Notes: a model not told the origin generated them from the letters alone. A DNA stretch of 64,000 nt from Chrysophaeum taylorii (GCA_029834535.1 JAQMWT010000457.1:58558-122557), one strand, 5' to 3'. Positions 51,401 to 61,833 are shown, numbered from the stretch's first letter. Numbers and translations are program-made.

Positions 51401-53014
51401 ATGGACGATCGAATGGTGGAACAGTTGGCCCGCTACACCGCCGGGTATGGCGAGGCCGAGATGGAGGAATTTGTCCGGTTGGCTTGCGAGGGGTGTTCGG
51501 AAGAGGAGACCGCGTCGAGGATCGAGCGAGTGAAGGAAGTGCGAAGGAGAAGGAAGGAAAAGAAGAAAGGCGTGTTACCGCCGTCGTTGTTGGTGATGCT
51601 GGGGATGTGCGGCGTTGCCGCGATGGTGAGCGTGTCGAAGAAGACGACGGACGCCCGCATGGAGGTGGTGACGCTCGAGCAGTCGCTGTTCAAAACGGTC
51701 ATCTCGGGGTCGTCTACCGGAGGTCCGAACGCGCCGGAAACGACGTGGGCCGTCTTCTTCTACAAACCATACTGCGGCGCGTGCCGGCGCGTGCGCCCGA
51801 TCTTCCACGCGCTGGCGACAACCACGAACCACACGAAGCAACTCCGATTTGGCGAAATCGACTGCGTCAAGTGGCGACCGTTGTGCAATCACGCCGGGGC
51901 TAAGTCGCAGCCGGTGATAAAGATCTACTCGGCAAAGGAAACCGGGGCTTTTCCGCGCCGCGAGGTGGCGTCGTGGCAGGGCGTCTTGATCGCCTACGAG
52001 GTGCTCGGGTGGTTCGTCGGGCTCCAGTCGAGAGGCGCGATCGACGCCGACGTCGTTTTCGCCTCGGACGAGGTGCTGGCCGAGGCGATGCGCAAGTTCA
52101 AGGAGAGCGGCGACCACCGCGTCGACCGCACTGCCAAGAAGACAGCCAACCCGCGGGCCTACCTTGATGCGGTCGACAGGGCCTGGCGCATGGGTCTCCA
52201 CGATGCGGTTTTCCAGAGGGACGACGCTCTCGGAGGCGAGAGGTTGGTCGCGATGGCCGAATGGCTCGACGCGCTGGGCTACGCCCTCCCCGCCAAACCC
52301 TGGCGCGACCTCGCCGACAAGCTGCGCACGAGGCTTGTCGACAAGCAGACCTGGTCACCAGAGCGATGGGCCAAGCTCCTGAAGAGCTACGGCGTCGCCG
52401 AGCCCTCGTTCGACCGCCTCGCGTGCGGCTACCCGTGCTCGCTCTGGCAGCTCTTCCACGCGCTCCTGGCCAACTCGGACCGCCATGCTGCCCCCCACGT
52501 CCTCAAGGCGATCCAGGCCTGGGTTGTCAACTTTTTCGGCTGTTCGGAATGCGCGGAGCACTTTGGCCGCGCGTGGGCAGAATTACGAGGGGATTCCGTC
52601 GACAACGCCTTCGCCGCAAACCTCTGGCTCTGGCGCGTCCACAACGCCGTCTCCAAGAGACTCATCCGGGAGGGCGATGCGACCAAGATTTCACCTTGGC
52701 CCACGAACGACACCTGTACAACCTGCTTCAAGTCCTACCACGAACGCCTCGAGGCCGAGGCCCGAGCCGCCAAGCGCAAGAAAAAGGGAAAGCCCGACGA
52801 CGTCATCCCGCCCCCCGAGCCCCTGGGTGGCGCCTTGGGGGGGATCGGGGCGCCCGAGGACGACTATGACGAAGGCTACGTCTTCCAATTCCTCGCCGAG
52901 ACTTACTGCTTCAACTCCGACACCTTCGTCTGCGCCGCCTTCGACGACCCGAGCAGGGCGAGAAAGCACCGCCTCCCCATTCTCAACAACGGCAACCACG
53001 ATGGCGAAATTTAA
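51401..53014 (+). CDS. QSOX: quiescin-type sulfhydryl oxidase (thioredoxin + Erv domains)
   Basis: 537 aa from ATG 51401. A basic cytoplasmic N-terminus precedes one anchor helix (PSLLVMLGMCGVAAMVSV). Then a thioredoxin domain with active site YCGACRRVRP (residues about 120-130). The C-terminal Erv/ALR domain has CSLWQLFHALL, the FAD-proximal FFGCSECAEHF (C-x2-C), WLWRVHNAVSKRL and the distal CTTC. Such enzymes make disulfides in secretory proteins, passing electrons to oxygen through FAD. Animal QSOX is secreted or C-terminally anchored; here the anchor is N-terminal, a type II layout. Confidence 0.9.
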   Translation: MDDRMVEQLARYTAGYGEAEMEEFVRLACEGCSEEETASRIERVKEVRRRRKEKKKGVLPPSLLVMLGMCGVAAMVSVSKKTTDARMEVVTLEQSLFKTVISGSSTGGPNAPETTWAVFFYKPYCGACRRVRPIFHALATTTNHTKQLRFGEIDCVKWRPLCNHAGAKSQPVIKIYSAKETGAFPRREVASWQGVLIAYEVLGWFVGLQSRGAIDADVVFASDEVLAEAMRKFKESGDHRVDRTAKKTANPRAYLDAVDRAWRMGLHDAVFQRDDALGGERLVAMAEWLDALGYALPAKPWRDLADKLRTRLVDKQTWSPERWAKLLKSYGVAEPSFDRLACGYPCSLWQLFHALLANSDRHAAPHVLKAIQAWVVNFFGCSECAEHFGRAWAELRGDSVDNAFAANLWLWRVHNAVSKRLIREGDATKISPWPTNDTCTTCFKSYHERLEAEARAAKRKKKGKPDDVIPPPEPLGGALGGIGAPEDDYDEGYVFQFLAETYCFNSDTFVCAAFDDPSRARKHRLPILNNGNHDGEI

Positions 53015-53910
53015 CTTTATTCGATTTAATTTCACTATGGCGCGCGATTCCCTGCCTCCCTAATCTTCTCGCCCGGGGGGATCTTCACGTCTATTATCTC
53101 GTGAATTTGATTATATAAGCGGAGATTCGCATGAGTGACTGCTCTCCCCCAGCGCGGGCTTGTGGTTATGTGTGATGAAAGCAGACGGTGGCGGGCGCCG
53201 TTTTGAGGAGACGCCATCCTCCAGGATACATCGGTCTTGGGTCCAAAGACTAGGTGGCCACTGTTTCATTTCTAAGAGGTCCCGCGAAATGTGGAGGTGT
53301 GCAAACAAGTAGCACGTGCGGGCGTCAGCATCGACGACTCTTCTTCTTCGTCTTCTTCTTCTTTATTGTCTGTCTCTCTCACTGCCTTGGCGGTCGTGAT
53401 GAGCGACGAAAGTTCCGCCTTTGATCTTCTTGAAGCGAAGAAAATTTCTATTGTCGGACAGGAGGTGTATGATGCGCGTGCATCACGTTCACAGTCAGCG
53501 CTGGTAGGCGTTCAAATTACCTAACACCTCGACCTTGAATTTTTCACCTTGAACTTCTGATGCAAGCAAACACCGGTTTGTGGCCGTTCTGTTCGGGCTC
53601 TGCGTTGAGGAATTTAAATAACTGCACATAAATACAACAAATTGTAATTTTCTCGGAAAAAGTGCGAAGGTGGCCGCAAGGGACGAGAGCCAATCGCGGT
53701 CGGCTCGACGGACTTTTCGAATGCCGAGTTCAACTTCCTGTGCTCGAGCACAGCAGATTGAGGATGTCTTTCACGATTGAGCCGAGGAGCCCTTCGACCT
53801 CGCTGATGAGTGCGAACAGCCAGCATGTCATTGCAGAACGGCGCTCGCGGGTAGAACGGGCCGCATGTGAATGTGGGGGTATAGCAAGGAAATTGGCGGA
53901 TCAGCCTACT
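53015..53910. other. gene-poor stretch
   Basis: No supported gene. A TCT microsatellite lies near 53338-53363. Composition becomes AT-richer around 53600-53660. Confidence 0.35.
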
Positions 53911-54119
53911 TGTCCGTCTGGAGTCTGTCTGGAGTCTGTCTGATGGCTGAGGAGGCTGTTCGGAAACGGAGTCTGTCAGGTGCCTGTCTGGAATCTGTCT
54001 GTCTGGATGGAGTCTGCCTGGAGTCCGACTGGAGTCCGACTGGAATCTGCGTGGTGGCCGCCACCCCGGTGTCTGTCTTTAGTCTGTCTGGAGTTTGTCT
54101 GGAGTCTGTGGAGTCTGTT
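53911..54119. repeat. minisatellite, about 11-bp unit
   Basis: Degenerate GTCTGTCTGGA units, about fifteen copies with insertions (for example GGAGTCCGACT). Confidence 0.8.
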
Positions 54120-54229
54120 AAAGACTGTTTTTGGCGGTGACGGAATAAATACCCCACATTCACTTATGGTCCGTTTAGCGTCCGCGAAGAGGGGTGCCCG
54201 TGAGCAGCTTGACGAGCGCGCAGCCGGAG

Positions 54230-54790
54230 CACTATCTGTCATCGGTAGCATCGCACCGCTGGTTTTTCGTAGCTCTCTGAGACGACATGTAGTTGAATTT
54301 GCCGACGTGCGGACTCGGGCCCGCCGTCAACATCCGAGCTGCGAGGCCGAAGTCGGCGAGCTTGACGATCATGTACCCGACGATGAGGATTTTCTTCGGA
54401 TCAAGATCTCCATGGAGTACGCCCAGTCCGTGAATGTAATCTAATACCCTGAATATCTAGAGTGCCCGCGAACGTACAGTCTCAACAACTTTCGTCAAGC
54501 CGATCTGAATGCTGCGGTGGCCGACATCCGCCTATTACTTGACAACGAAGAAGTCGTGCTCGAAGCTCGTAATGTAGCTCACGATGCTCGGATGGTCGAG
54601 TCTGGCCAAGAGTTTGGCCTCGTTGTATAGTTTGGCGAGCTCGATCCGACGTGGCGCGTGCGATCGACATCGATGATCTTCATGGCGCGCCACGCGTGCT
54701 CGTCTCCGCGCTCTTTAACGCGGTGCGTGCGCCCGAACGTGCCCTGACCTCGTAGCGACGCCCTTTCCCTCTATTCCGGGTTCGGCGGGC
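54230..54790 (-). pseudogene. protein kinase remnant (NEK-like)
   Basis: On the minus strand: a Gly-loop and Lys region (GTFGRTHRVKERGDEHAWRA then MKIIDVD), the alphaC part LYNEAKLLARLDHPSIVSYI, then a catalytic loop HGDLDPKKIL and ADFGLA. These lie in different frames with stops between (for example two TAA-type stops just after FFVVK). Order and spacing are those of a kinase domain; the wording suggests NEK-type. A helical region upstream (54875-55138) may be its former N-terminus. Confidence 0.65.
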
Positions 54791-56138
54791 CGAACTCATA
54801 AATCATATCCTTTGCGCCCTCGAGCTGCGGGCAGCTCGAGTTTCGCATCGATATGTGGTCACGCGTGATAGATTTCAGTTTGTCCCAATAGCAGTCTTCT
54901 TCGCGTGCGTGAGCTCGACGACGTACGCACGGAGCGCGCTCGTGAGCTGCTTGAAGTGCTCTGTGTGCCTCCTGCTTTTCCTTGCTCGAGCTCGACTTGC
55001 GATTCCACGCGTGGCACGTGTCGAAAACGTTTCAAGCGTCAGCTTGGTCGATTCAAGGACGTTCAGGCTGAGGCTATCCCGTTGATCCTGCAGGCTGACC
55101 CACGCGGCGTGGGGTTTCGACGTGCGAGGCGCATCCACCTCTTTTGACGTCTACAAACTCCTCGACTTTTGCCACGACTCTCGAGAGCAAAGGCACGAAA
55201 TAACGTGGGTCATTCACTGGCAAGTGAGAACGATGAGTTATCAGCTTACGCGTGTCAACACTACCAAAAGAAAGAGAAGGGTGCATCTACAACTGCACTT
55301 GTACGAGATTCGGAGCAGAGAGGCTCCTTGCCACAAGGGCGAGGGTAGCGGTTTTTCAATTGAGGGTGGTTTAGTAACGGACTGTTTCCACGCTCGAACG
55401 TGTGGCTGCGGCACCGCGACGGAGGGCAAGACCTCGGAGGACGCCCTCCCACCGATCTTGCGGCGTCACCACTCGTCGCGGCTGCGAAAAATTAACGTTA
55501 TCGTCAAACGTCGAGGACTCGACTCGAGGTTGTGCCCCGTCTCTCGATGATGGTCCCACTGCTGGCCATCCAACTTGCTCTCCGTCTACCATTCTCTACC
55601 TCTTTCTTCTCATCATGCAAATGGGGCTATGGCGAACTCAAAGTCTCGAGCGGCTTAGAGGCGCGTTGATCGGGCTCTAGTTGGCGCTGACGTTCGTGTG
55701 GGTCGTGCCGCGACGCCGCTCAGCCTCTCGATTTGACATTGATCGACACCTAGCACATGAGGACCTAGAGCCGCGGGACCTGCATGCCAAGGGCTTGCGG
55801 GCTTGCTATAGACTCCGAGTTCCGTCCTCTCGAAGATCTACCTTACTCTCGTCTTCTTTTCTCTGCGCACTGACAGCATACAATGAACGCGCAAACCGGC
55901 CACTGAGCTTGCACATGGTGTCATCAAACCTCCAGGCGTACCTCGCTACTGCACGTCGCAACGGCACGACGACAAGGTCGTGCCTAGGGCGCGGAATGGG
56001 CGCTACGCACTCATCCTGAATAACAGCTCCGAGCGCATTCGTCCGGCACAACAAGCCTGGCGATCGCTCGAGCAGAAGCCGCTCTTGGCACGTGATATAG
56101 TTTCCCGCAGTAGCCGCAGTGCGGCCGCTTAATTGGCT
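54791..56138. other. decayed region downstream of SINE-like copies
   Basis: Eroded coding-like text on both strands, no intact gene. May include the rest of the kinase pseudogene. Confidence 0.35.
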
Positions 56139-56147
56139 GCGGCCTAT
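56139..56147 (+). repeat. target-site duplication of SINE-like copy 2, tail side
   Basis: GCGGCCTAT, repeated at 56515-56523 at the head of the element. Confidence 0.7.
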
Positions 56148-56514
56148 AACTAACTAACTAACTTCAGACCTCTCCCGAGCATGGGAGCCAGGCCGGACCG
56201 ACAGGAGCCAGTCCGGAATCACGGGCCTGTAGACGAGGAGCGCCGAAAGGTCGGTCGGCGGAGAGTGACCATCAAGCTTGTCGCCATGCGACGAGGAGAC
56301 CGCGATGTGACTGACAACCAACTCGTCGATAACCTTCCGTCTTCGCCCCCCGGCCATACCCCGTCCCACTGCGAACGTTCCGGCTGCCAACCGGCCCGCC
56401 CGGGAGGCGACTAGGTGCCAACCTACGCCGGGAGGGCGGATGCCCTCGCAAGGCTCAGGATTCATGAGGCACCGTCCTCCATCGCAACCGTAGTCGGTGG
56501 CGATCAGGGTAAGG
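56148..56514 (-). mobile_element. SINE-like retroelement, copy 2
   Basis: About 367 bp in minus orientation. The (GTTA)n tail appears as AACTAACTAACTAACTT at the left. The body is nearly identical to 32354-32712. Head reads CCTTACCCTGATCGCC on the minus strand. Flanked by a 9-bp duplication (GCGGCCTAT at 56139-56147 and 56515-56523). Confidence 0.85.
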
Positions 56515-56528
56515 GCGGCCTATCACGC

Positions 56529-56897
56529 TAACTAACTTAACTTAACTTCAGACCACTCCCGAGCATGGGAGCCAGGCCGGACCGACAGGAGCCAGTCCGG
56601 AATCACGGGCCTGTAGACGAGGAGCGCCGAAAGGTCGGTCGGCGGAGAGTGACCATCAAGCTTGTCGCCATGCGACGAGGAGACCGCGATGTGACTGACA
56701 ACCAACTCGTCGATAACCTTCCGTCTTCGCCCCCCGGCCATACCCCGTCCCACTGCGAACGTTCCGGCTGCCAACCGGCCCGCCCGGGAGGCGAATAGGT
56801 GCCAACCTACGCCGGGAGGGCGGATGCCCTCGCAAGGCTCAGGATTCATGAGGCACCGTCCTCCATCGCAACCGCAGTCGGAGATCAGGGTAAGTGC
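56529..56897 (-). mobile_element. SINE-like retroelement, copy 3
   Basis: About 369 bp in minus orientation, flanked by CCTATCACGC at 56519-56528 and 56898-56907. Its tail is AACTAACTTAACTTAACTT. Body nearly identical to copies 1 and 2. The target overlaps that of copy 2, so two insertions used almost the same site. Confidence 0.85.
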
Positions 56898-56907
56898 CCT
56901 ATCACGC

Positions 56908-57639
56908 AAAGCGGACTAATCCCAATGGAGAAAGGTCGAGCACAGTGCTCATCGGTTGGACCATATGCCGGACGACCACAGCGAATGCCTTGACCTGGCA
57001 CGCACGGTTCATTAGAAACGGCCAGCTCGATTGAGGTCTCTTTGAATTGACTCGCCTTCCGGACAAATGTCTCATACGGATGATCTCGCCATCCCTTCGC
57101 TCACGCAAGGAAGTCCGAATCGAAGCTCCGAGCCTTCTAAGTCAAGCGACCGCGAACACGTCCGGTCCATTGCCAGACTCTTCTTCTTGGCTCATGGACC
57201 CGCCTTGGTTTTCTGCGAATGTGCCAACGAAGTGCAGCAGTAGAAACGCAAGAAGACTCGAGGGAAGGACAATGCTTCAACGGCTTGCCGAATGTCGAAC
57301 TCCGGGCTCTCAAAGATCTTGCGCCACCGAAAATCGACCGCGACCTAAAATTGTCATTGCGATCATCTTTCGGCATGCATCTCGGCTATCCGTAAGTTTG
57401 CCAAGAAGGCAACGACCGCGAGTACGCAAAGTCGCGTCGCCCATGGTCGCACTGCACAAGATGAGAGGTGGCGTTTGCAAGCGCAACAAGTCGTGAGCTA
57501 TTCTAAGTCGCGTGCCCTAACTCGCGCGGAATATGCCACGCACAGTCTGCGAGACACATGACTGTCGGCAACCCGACTGCAGCTAACTGCGCGTAGAGAG
57601 TCCGGCTGCCTTGTGTTGCCACCTAGGAAACATTCTTGG
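56908..57639. other. gene-poor stretch before the telomere-like tract
   Basis: No gene supported; frames of up to 150 codons lack recognisable content. Composition about balanced. Confidence 0.35.
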
Positions 57640-57694
57640 CCAAACCAAACCAAACCAAACCAAACCAAACCAAACCTAACCTAACCTAACCTAA
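57640..57694 (+). repeat. telomere-like tract (CCAAA)7(CCTAA)4
   Basis: Seven CCAAA units followed without a break by four CCTAA units (reverse complement TTAGG). It marks the left edge of the AT-richer island. Confidence 0.9.
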
Positions 57695-57959
57695 CCTTAC
57701 CTCCAGAGAGCTACACTATTATGTGTGCGACACTAGAACATTTCACGCCTATCTCTACACGAGGGTTTTCTCTCCGTAATACGGCTTTCCCTCTCTCCTT
57801 CCTTCCTTACCCTTCCGCCCTTTTATCTCAGATTATGAAGAACCCAATCTGAAGCTCTTTTCCAACATGGAGTAGGCCTCCAGGTGCGTACCGTCAGGTA
57901 CGGGGTTTTCTGTTTAATTAACAGAGACTTCGTTCCTCGTTGTCAGTGTAAACGCTTCT

Positions 57960-58313
57960 ATGGGACCTAATGTCCTTAAGGAGTTAGGGCTTAAAGCCCT
58001 ACCTTGTGTAGTAGCATGTGACAAGCGGAATGGTCTGTACACGCCTAAGACTGCACGCAGCCTCTACCATGTACCCGGAGAGGGTCAAATCTCTCCAGGT
58101 TATGGGCCCAGATGCGTAGGTGTGTCAGCCCAACTGTGTTGTACGTTTAAATGGAGTGATCAATTTACGCCTGATCACGAGTACAATGCGACAATGTGTT
58201 TGGCGGTGGTCTACTGTACATATTTGTTGTGTGACGGTATGTGCCCACCAGTTAATTTGGTTTGTGACCGAGTTGGGTCGGTCACTGGTCACATTCACTC
58301 GCATATCCAATAA
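57960..58313 (+). CDS. unidentified ORF in island, 117 aa
   Basis: ATG at 57960 and stop at 58311-58313. Cys-rich (about ten Cys in the last 70 residues, for example CCTFKWSDQF and YLLCDGMCPPVNLVCDRVG), which may suggest disulfides or metal sites. A hydrophobic patch (CLAVVYCTYLLC) is present. No homology recognised. It is the only segment of the island with a normal start. Confidence 0.4.
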   Translation: MGPNVLKELGLKALPCVVACDKRNGLYTPKTARSLYHVPGEGQISPGYGPRCVGVSAQLCCTFKWSDQFTPDHEYNATMCLAVVYCTYLLCDGMCPPVNLVCDRVGSVTGHIHSHIQ

Positions 58314-58398
58314 AATTAAAGTTCTTCCTATACAAGCCGCGGAAACTTGTACGGGTTTTTCCTTCCATTCCCCAACAAAAGACTGACTGCTCGAGAAC

Positions 58399-59223
58399 TA
58401 ATCTGAACAAGTTAACGATTTAAACTTACCTGATGAAGATGCCCTGCCCGAACATTTAAAGACTTGGCACGTCAACTCTTCCCATCAACTAACAGTTGAT
58501 GTCCGTGATAATCTTGAACGACTTTACTACCAAGAGTCGTATAATCTTGTTCGTCCTGAATTAAATAAGGATGTCAAACGTGTCCTCACTTTATTAGATA
58601 CCCGATTTCCTAAATCAATCGTGTATGATTCATCTTTAACTAACATATCCTTTACAGGTCTCTCTAATGCCGATTGGATCAAACACTGCGAAACTAATGC
58701 TGGTTTCTTGTACACATTCTTTAATTTGGAGTCCCAGGAAAAGCCCGTTCTCGCTATGTGGCCTCAACTAAAGAAAATTTATGCAATTACTGCACATCCC
58801 AATAAACAGCGTGCTGTAATGCTTTTAGCCTACCATTACTATGAGACAGTGTCTTGTACAGATGTAACTGAGCTTAAATCTCAGTTTAATCGAATGTCTC
58901 TAAATGTTAATTGGTATGCCCATGTATTTGTCGAACAACTCCTTGCCTTCCAATCTCAGGCAAAGCAATTAAACAATGATGAAGCATCAATCCAATTTAA
59001 TAACTCCATAATCACTCTTAAAGCTCACGAGGAGATCTACCGTCTATATGCTAATCCCTCGGATCACGAACGCTATTCTCAATCTTTATTGGAATGGTGT
59101 GAACTCTACGAGACACGCTCTGGTAACAACTCGAGTCACGATCCCGAATTGTTAAAGCTAGTTGATCCTAACGACGTTCGTCCACTATTGGAATTCTTGT
59201 TAAAGATATACAATGAGACATAA
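58399..59223 (+). CDS. unidentified ORF in island, up to 274 codons, no ATG start
   Basis: Open between TAA at 58396 and TAA at 59221. Hydrophilic, helical text (LKTWHVNSSHQ, RAVMLLAYHYYETVSC, VNWYAHVFVEQLLAFQ), with Trp codons all TGG. The first in-frame ATG is far inside, so a start must come from another frame or an upstream exon, or the gene is broken. Long openness in AT-rich DNA argues that it is or was coding. Confidence 0.5.
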
Positions 59224-60593
59224 AGTTTTCTTCTAACCGACGCTTGGATAAACCCGCTTCCTGGATCCCTTACATTCCTGGTACTACCGCTACCAAGCCA
59301 CCTAAGGTATTATTGATGGATACTATTCATCAATCCCACGACTCTCTAAACAACGCTTACTCGTTAATAGCCACTGTAGCTGGACAGTCTGGCTTCAACG
59401 CTCGTAAGCTTCGTAATGCAAAAGACAAAGCATCGACAATTTCACCCCGTGACACGTCGTACTATCGTCCACCCTCAAATTATAACGTCAAAGGTACCAG
59501 CTTCGATCGTCCTGTCTACTCATCTTCCTCTAACCGTAATGCACGCTCTAATATGTCTCTTATGGACCGGGCTACTTATCAAGCTGATCGTCTTCGCCGC
59601 CTGTTTGGTAAATTACAGGAAGCGAATCCCAACCCTTCCACCGACTCTAAAATGGTACAGGAGGAAATGAAAAGCTTATTGAGTACCCTCTGGACAACCG
59701 CGTCTCAAGCTTCGACACAGTCCTTAGATCCCGACGAAGCCACCCAAGTTCATCTCTACTTATCTCGAGTTGATAATATGTCCAATACCATATCGAACCT
59801 CTTAGAAGCCGATAAGGAATCTCTTTTTTCAGAAGAAAAGTATCAAACTGAAACATCTGCTCCTGAAGCGTCCCCCAGTGATGCGGAGCAGAGGGGGACT
59901 GCTGATACAGAGAAAATGTTCCACACTTTCCTGTCCATTAAAGATGATGAAATCGATAACATCCCTCAGCCGCTATTGCAGCACATAAATGCTAAAGCTC
60001 AGAATGCTATCGTTCGTCGTCAAGCTCGGGAAACTTCCTCGCACTCTGAGCTCCCCAGTAATCTAACCGATGAAGATAATGAATATGCCACAGATCCCCC
60101 TGTGTTGTTACCAAAATTAAACACTGGTTTTACACTCGTCGTCGTGCCTTCCGAACAAACGCAAAGTTTCATGACGCAGTACGTGTTTGGTCAAAGCTCA
60201 ACGCATGCCTGTTATGCAACAATGCTTAAACTGTACAACGAGTACAATTTGCCGCTAATGACTACGCCAGGATATGCTGACACATGTGCTTCTCAACATG
60301 TAATTAACTTTAAACGTTATGCTGATCCTATCCACATCGCAAAGCTACCCGAGTCCTTATCACCTGCTATCCAGACTGCTACGGATACGCAGAGAATCAC
60401 ACATGCTATGATTGTAAGGACCGTCATGTCCGCTCTCCCAAAGCATCCAAATGTGGGATATGTAAAGCTGGACGTTGCGCTTTTTCTACCCAAGCAAAAC
60501 GACCATAATGATCCCGATCTGCACATCATCAGTATGACTCAATGGGGAAGAGATAAACTTGGTATACATCTTTATGGAGTTGAATTTAAATGA
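59217..60593 (+). CDS. unidentified ORF in island, 458 codons
   Basis: The longest frame of the island. It overlaps the previous ORF by 7 nt in another frame. Ser/Thr/Asn-rich first third (PPSNYNVKGTSF), acidic middle (LTDEDNEYATDPP), then a more globular part (TQSFMTQYVFGQ, VGYVKLDVALFLPKQ, TQWGRDKLG). No known domain. Ends in TGA followed by CAA TCA, after which the same frame stays open for 96 codons. First in-frame ATG is about residue 34. Confidence 0.5.
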   Translation, partial: DIKFSSNRRLDKPASWIPYIPGTTATKPPKVLLMDTIHQSHDSLNNAYSLIATVAGQSGFNARKLRNAKDKASTISPRDTSYYRPPSNYNVKGTSFDRPVYSSSSNRNARSNMSLMDRATYQADRLRRLFGKLQEANPNPSTDSKMVQEEMKSLLSTLWTTASQASTQSLDPDEATQVHLYLSRVDNMSNTISNLLEADKESLFSEEKYQTETSAPEASPSDAEQRGTADTEKMFHTFLSIKDDEIDNIPQPLLQHINAKAQNAIVRRQARETSSHSELPSNLTDEDNEYATDPPVLLPKLNTGFTLVVVPSEQTQSFMTQYVFGQSSTHACYATMLKLYNEYNLPLMTTPGYADTCASQHVINFKRYADPIHIAKLPESLSPAIQTATDTQRITHAMIVRTVMSALPKHPNVGYVKLDVALFLPKQNDHNDPDLHIISMTQWGRDKLGIHLYGVEFK

Positions 60594-61151
60594 CAATCAT
60601 CTATCCAGAGTAAAATTGATGATAATGTCAAGATTACTTTGTTTATACTCAATAACCTGTTGCCAACTCTACCAATTTACTCGCTACAACAAGCAAAAGC
60701 GCGTAAAACGGAACTTCGCTCACTACAGTTCAGACTATGTGCTTTTAATGAACAACGCGAAATGCTCAAACTATATTCCACCCTCATGGAACGAGTAATT
60801 TACGTCCCATGGCTTAAAACCATCCTGGAGTCAATGCATTCACAGCTGCCTTACATACGCAAGCATTTCCCACCTCCCGTATGACGCAAGGTTACAACAC
60901 GTTTGCTCCATACAGTAACTTCATCTACTAGCCCACGAATACCTACAGTAACTTTACTTTGCTCTGGGATGTCCACTCCTGCATTCTTGGCTTGCGCTTC
61001 TAATGACTTGCAAATCAACATCAACGTTAAAGTTCTTGTTGAGAGCGACGACAATATCACGCACATGCTACGAAGACGTTTTGGTAATTCCATCGAAGTT
61101 TTCCCATCCTACCTAAGTTTTGACATATCTCCATCGAGCATCGGACGTTGA
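60594..61151 (+). other. same-frame continuation after TGA, two more TGA stops
   Basis: In the frame of the 458-codon ORF, open segments run 60594-60881 and 60885-61148, separated only by TGA at 60882 and ended by TGA at 61149. The first is helical (QQAKARKTELRSLQFRL). Either readthrough, TGA recoding or decay. Confidence 0.4.
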
Positions 61152-61833
61152 ACGTGCACGATATTACACTGACATAGTGGAATTGACATCACCATGCACA
61201 AATCGCAACATAATCAATGGGAGATCCATTTCCACCTTCGAGCGCGATATGGATGATTCCTTGTTTCCAAGTGCTCTAAGTGTACGTGCTTTAAAAGCCG
61301 CTGTTCTCTTCATGGAAATGACACCACCACACTCCGCATCGTATGAAGATCATATACGAGTTGCTAATCTCATCTTCTCAACGATGCACTATACGGTGGA
61401 TATATGTGACCGATTTCCATGCTATCTATGTGGAGATTATCAAGCCAGAGAAAGATGGATCCTCGTTGCACGCAAATATAACACCGGCCCTCTTGATCTG
61501 CTTTCATGGCCTAATAAACGAGTCACTTCCTTTCTGGACATTGCAGACCACGCTAATTCCATCAGTCGCAAGTTAATAGTCGACGAACCTTGGACGCAGG
61601 TCTTTCCTGACATACCATTCGTGTCCACACCTAAAACCTACAACATTTTCAGTCGTACAGGGTCCGTGCGCTTAACTGTGACTGAGCTTGAAACCTTAAC
61701 TATGCTGTTCCTTCGTCTGCACTCTAATAAAACAGTCGAACATCCCAGTCAAGATGAAATGGAGGGCATTTCTAACTTTCGCCTGGGATTCTTGACTAAT
61801 TCAAGAACTTGCTTGCATGAGATCCCCTATTGA
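61117..61833 (+). CDS. unidentified ORF in island, 238 codons
   Basis: Open from after TAA at 61114; no ATG until residue about 44. It contains ICDRFPCYLCGDYQARERW, a possible single zinc-binding C-x6-C-x2-C cluster, and LDLLSWPNKRVTSFLDIADH. It overlaps the previous frame and its last 17 nt overlap the next ORF. Function unknown. Confidence 0.45.
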   Translation, partial: VLTYLHRASDVERARYYTDIVELTSPCTNRNIINGRSISTFERDMDDSLFPSALSVRALKAAVLFMEMTPPHSASYEDHIRVANLIFSTMHYTVDICDRFPCYLCGDYQARERWILVARKYNTGPLDLLSWPNKRVTSFLDIADHANSISRKLIVDEPWTQVFPDIPFVSTPKTYNIFSRTGSVRLTVTELETLTMLFLRLHSNKTVEHPSQDEMEGISNFRLGFLTNSRTCLHEIPY

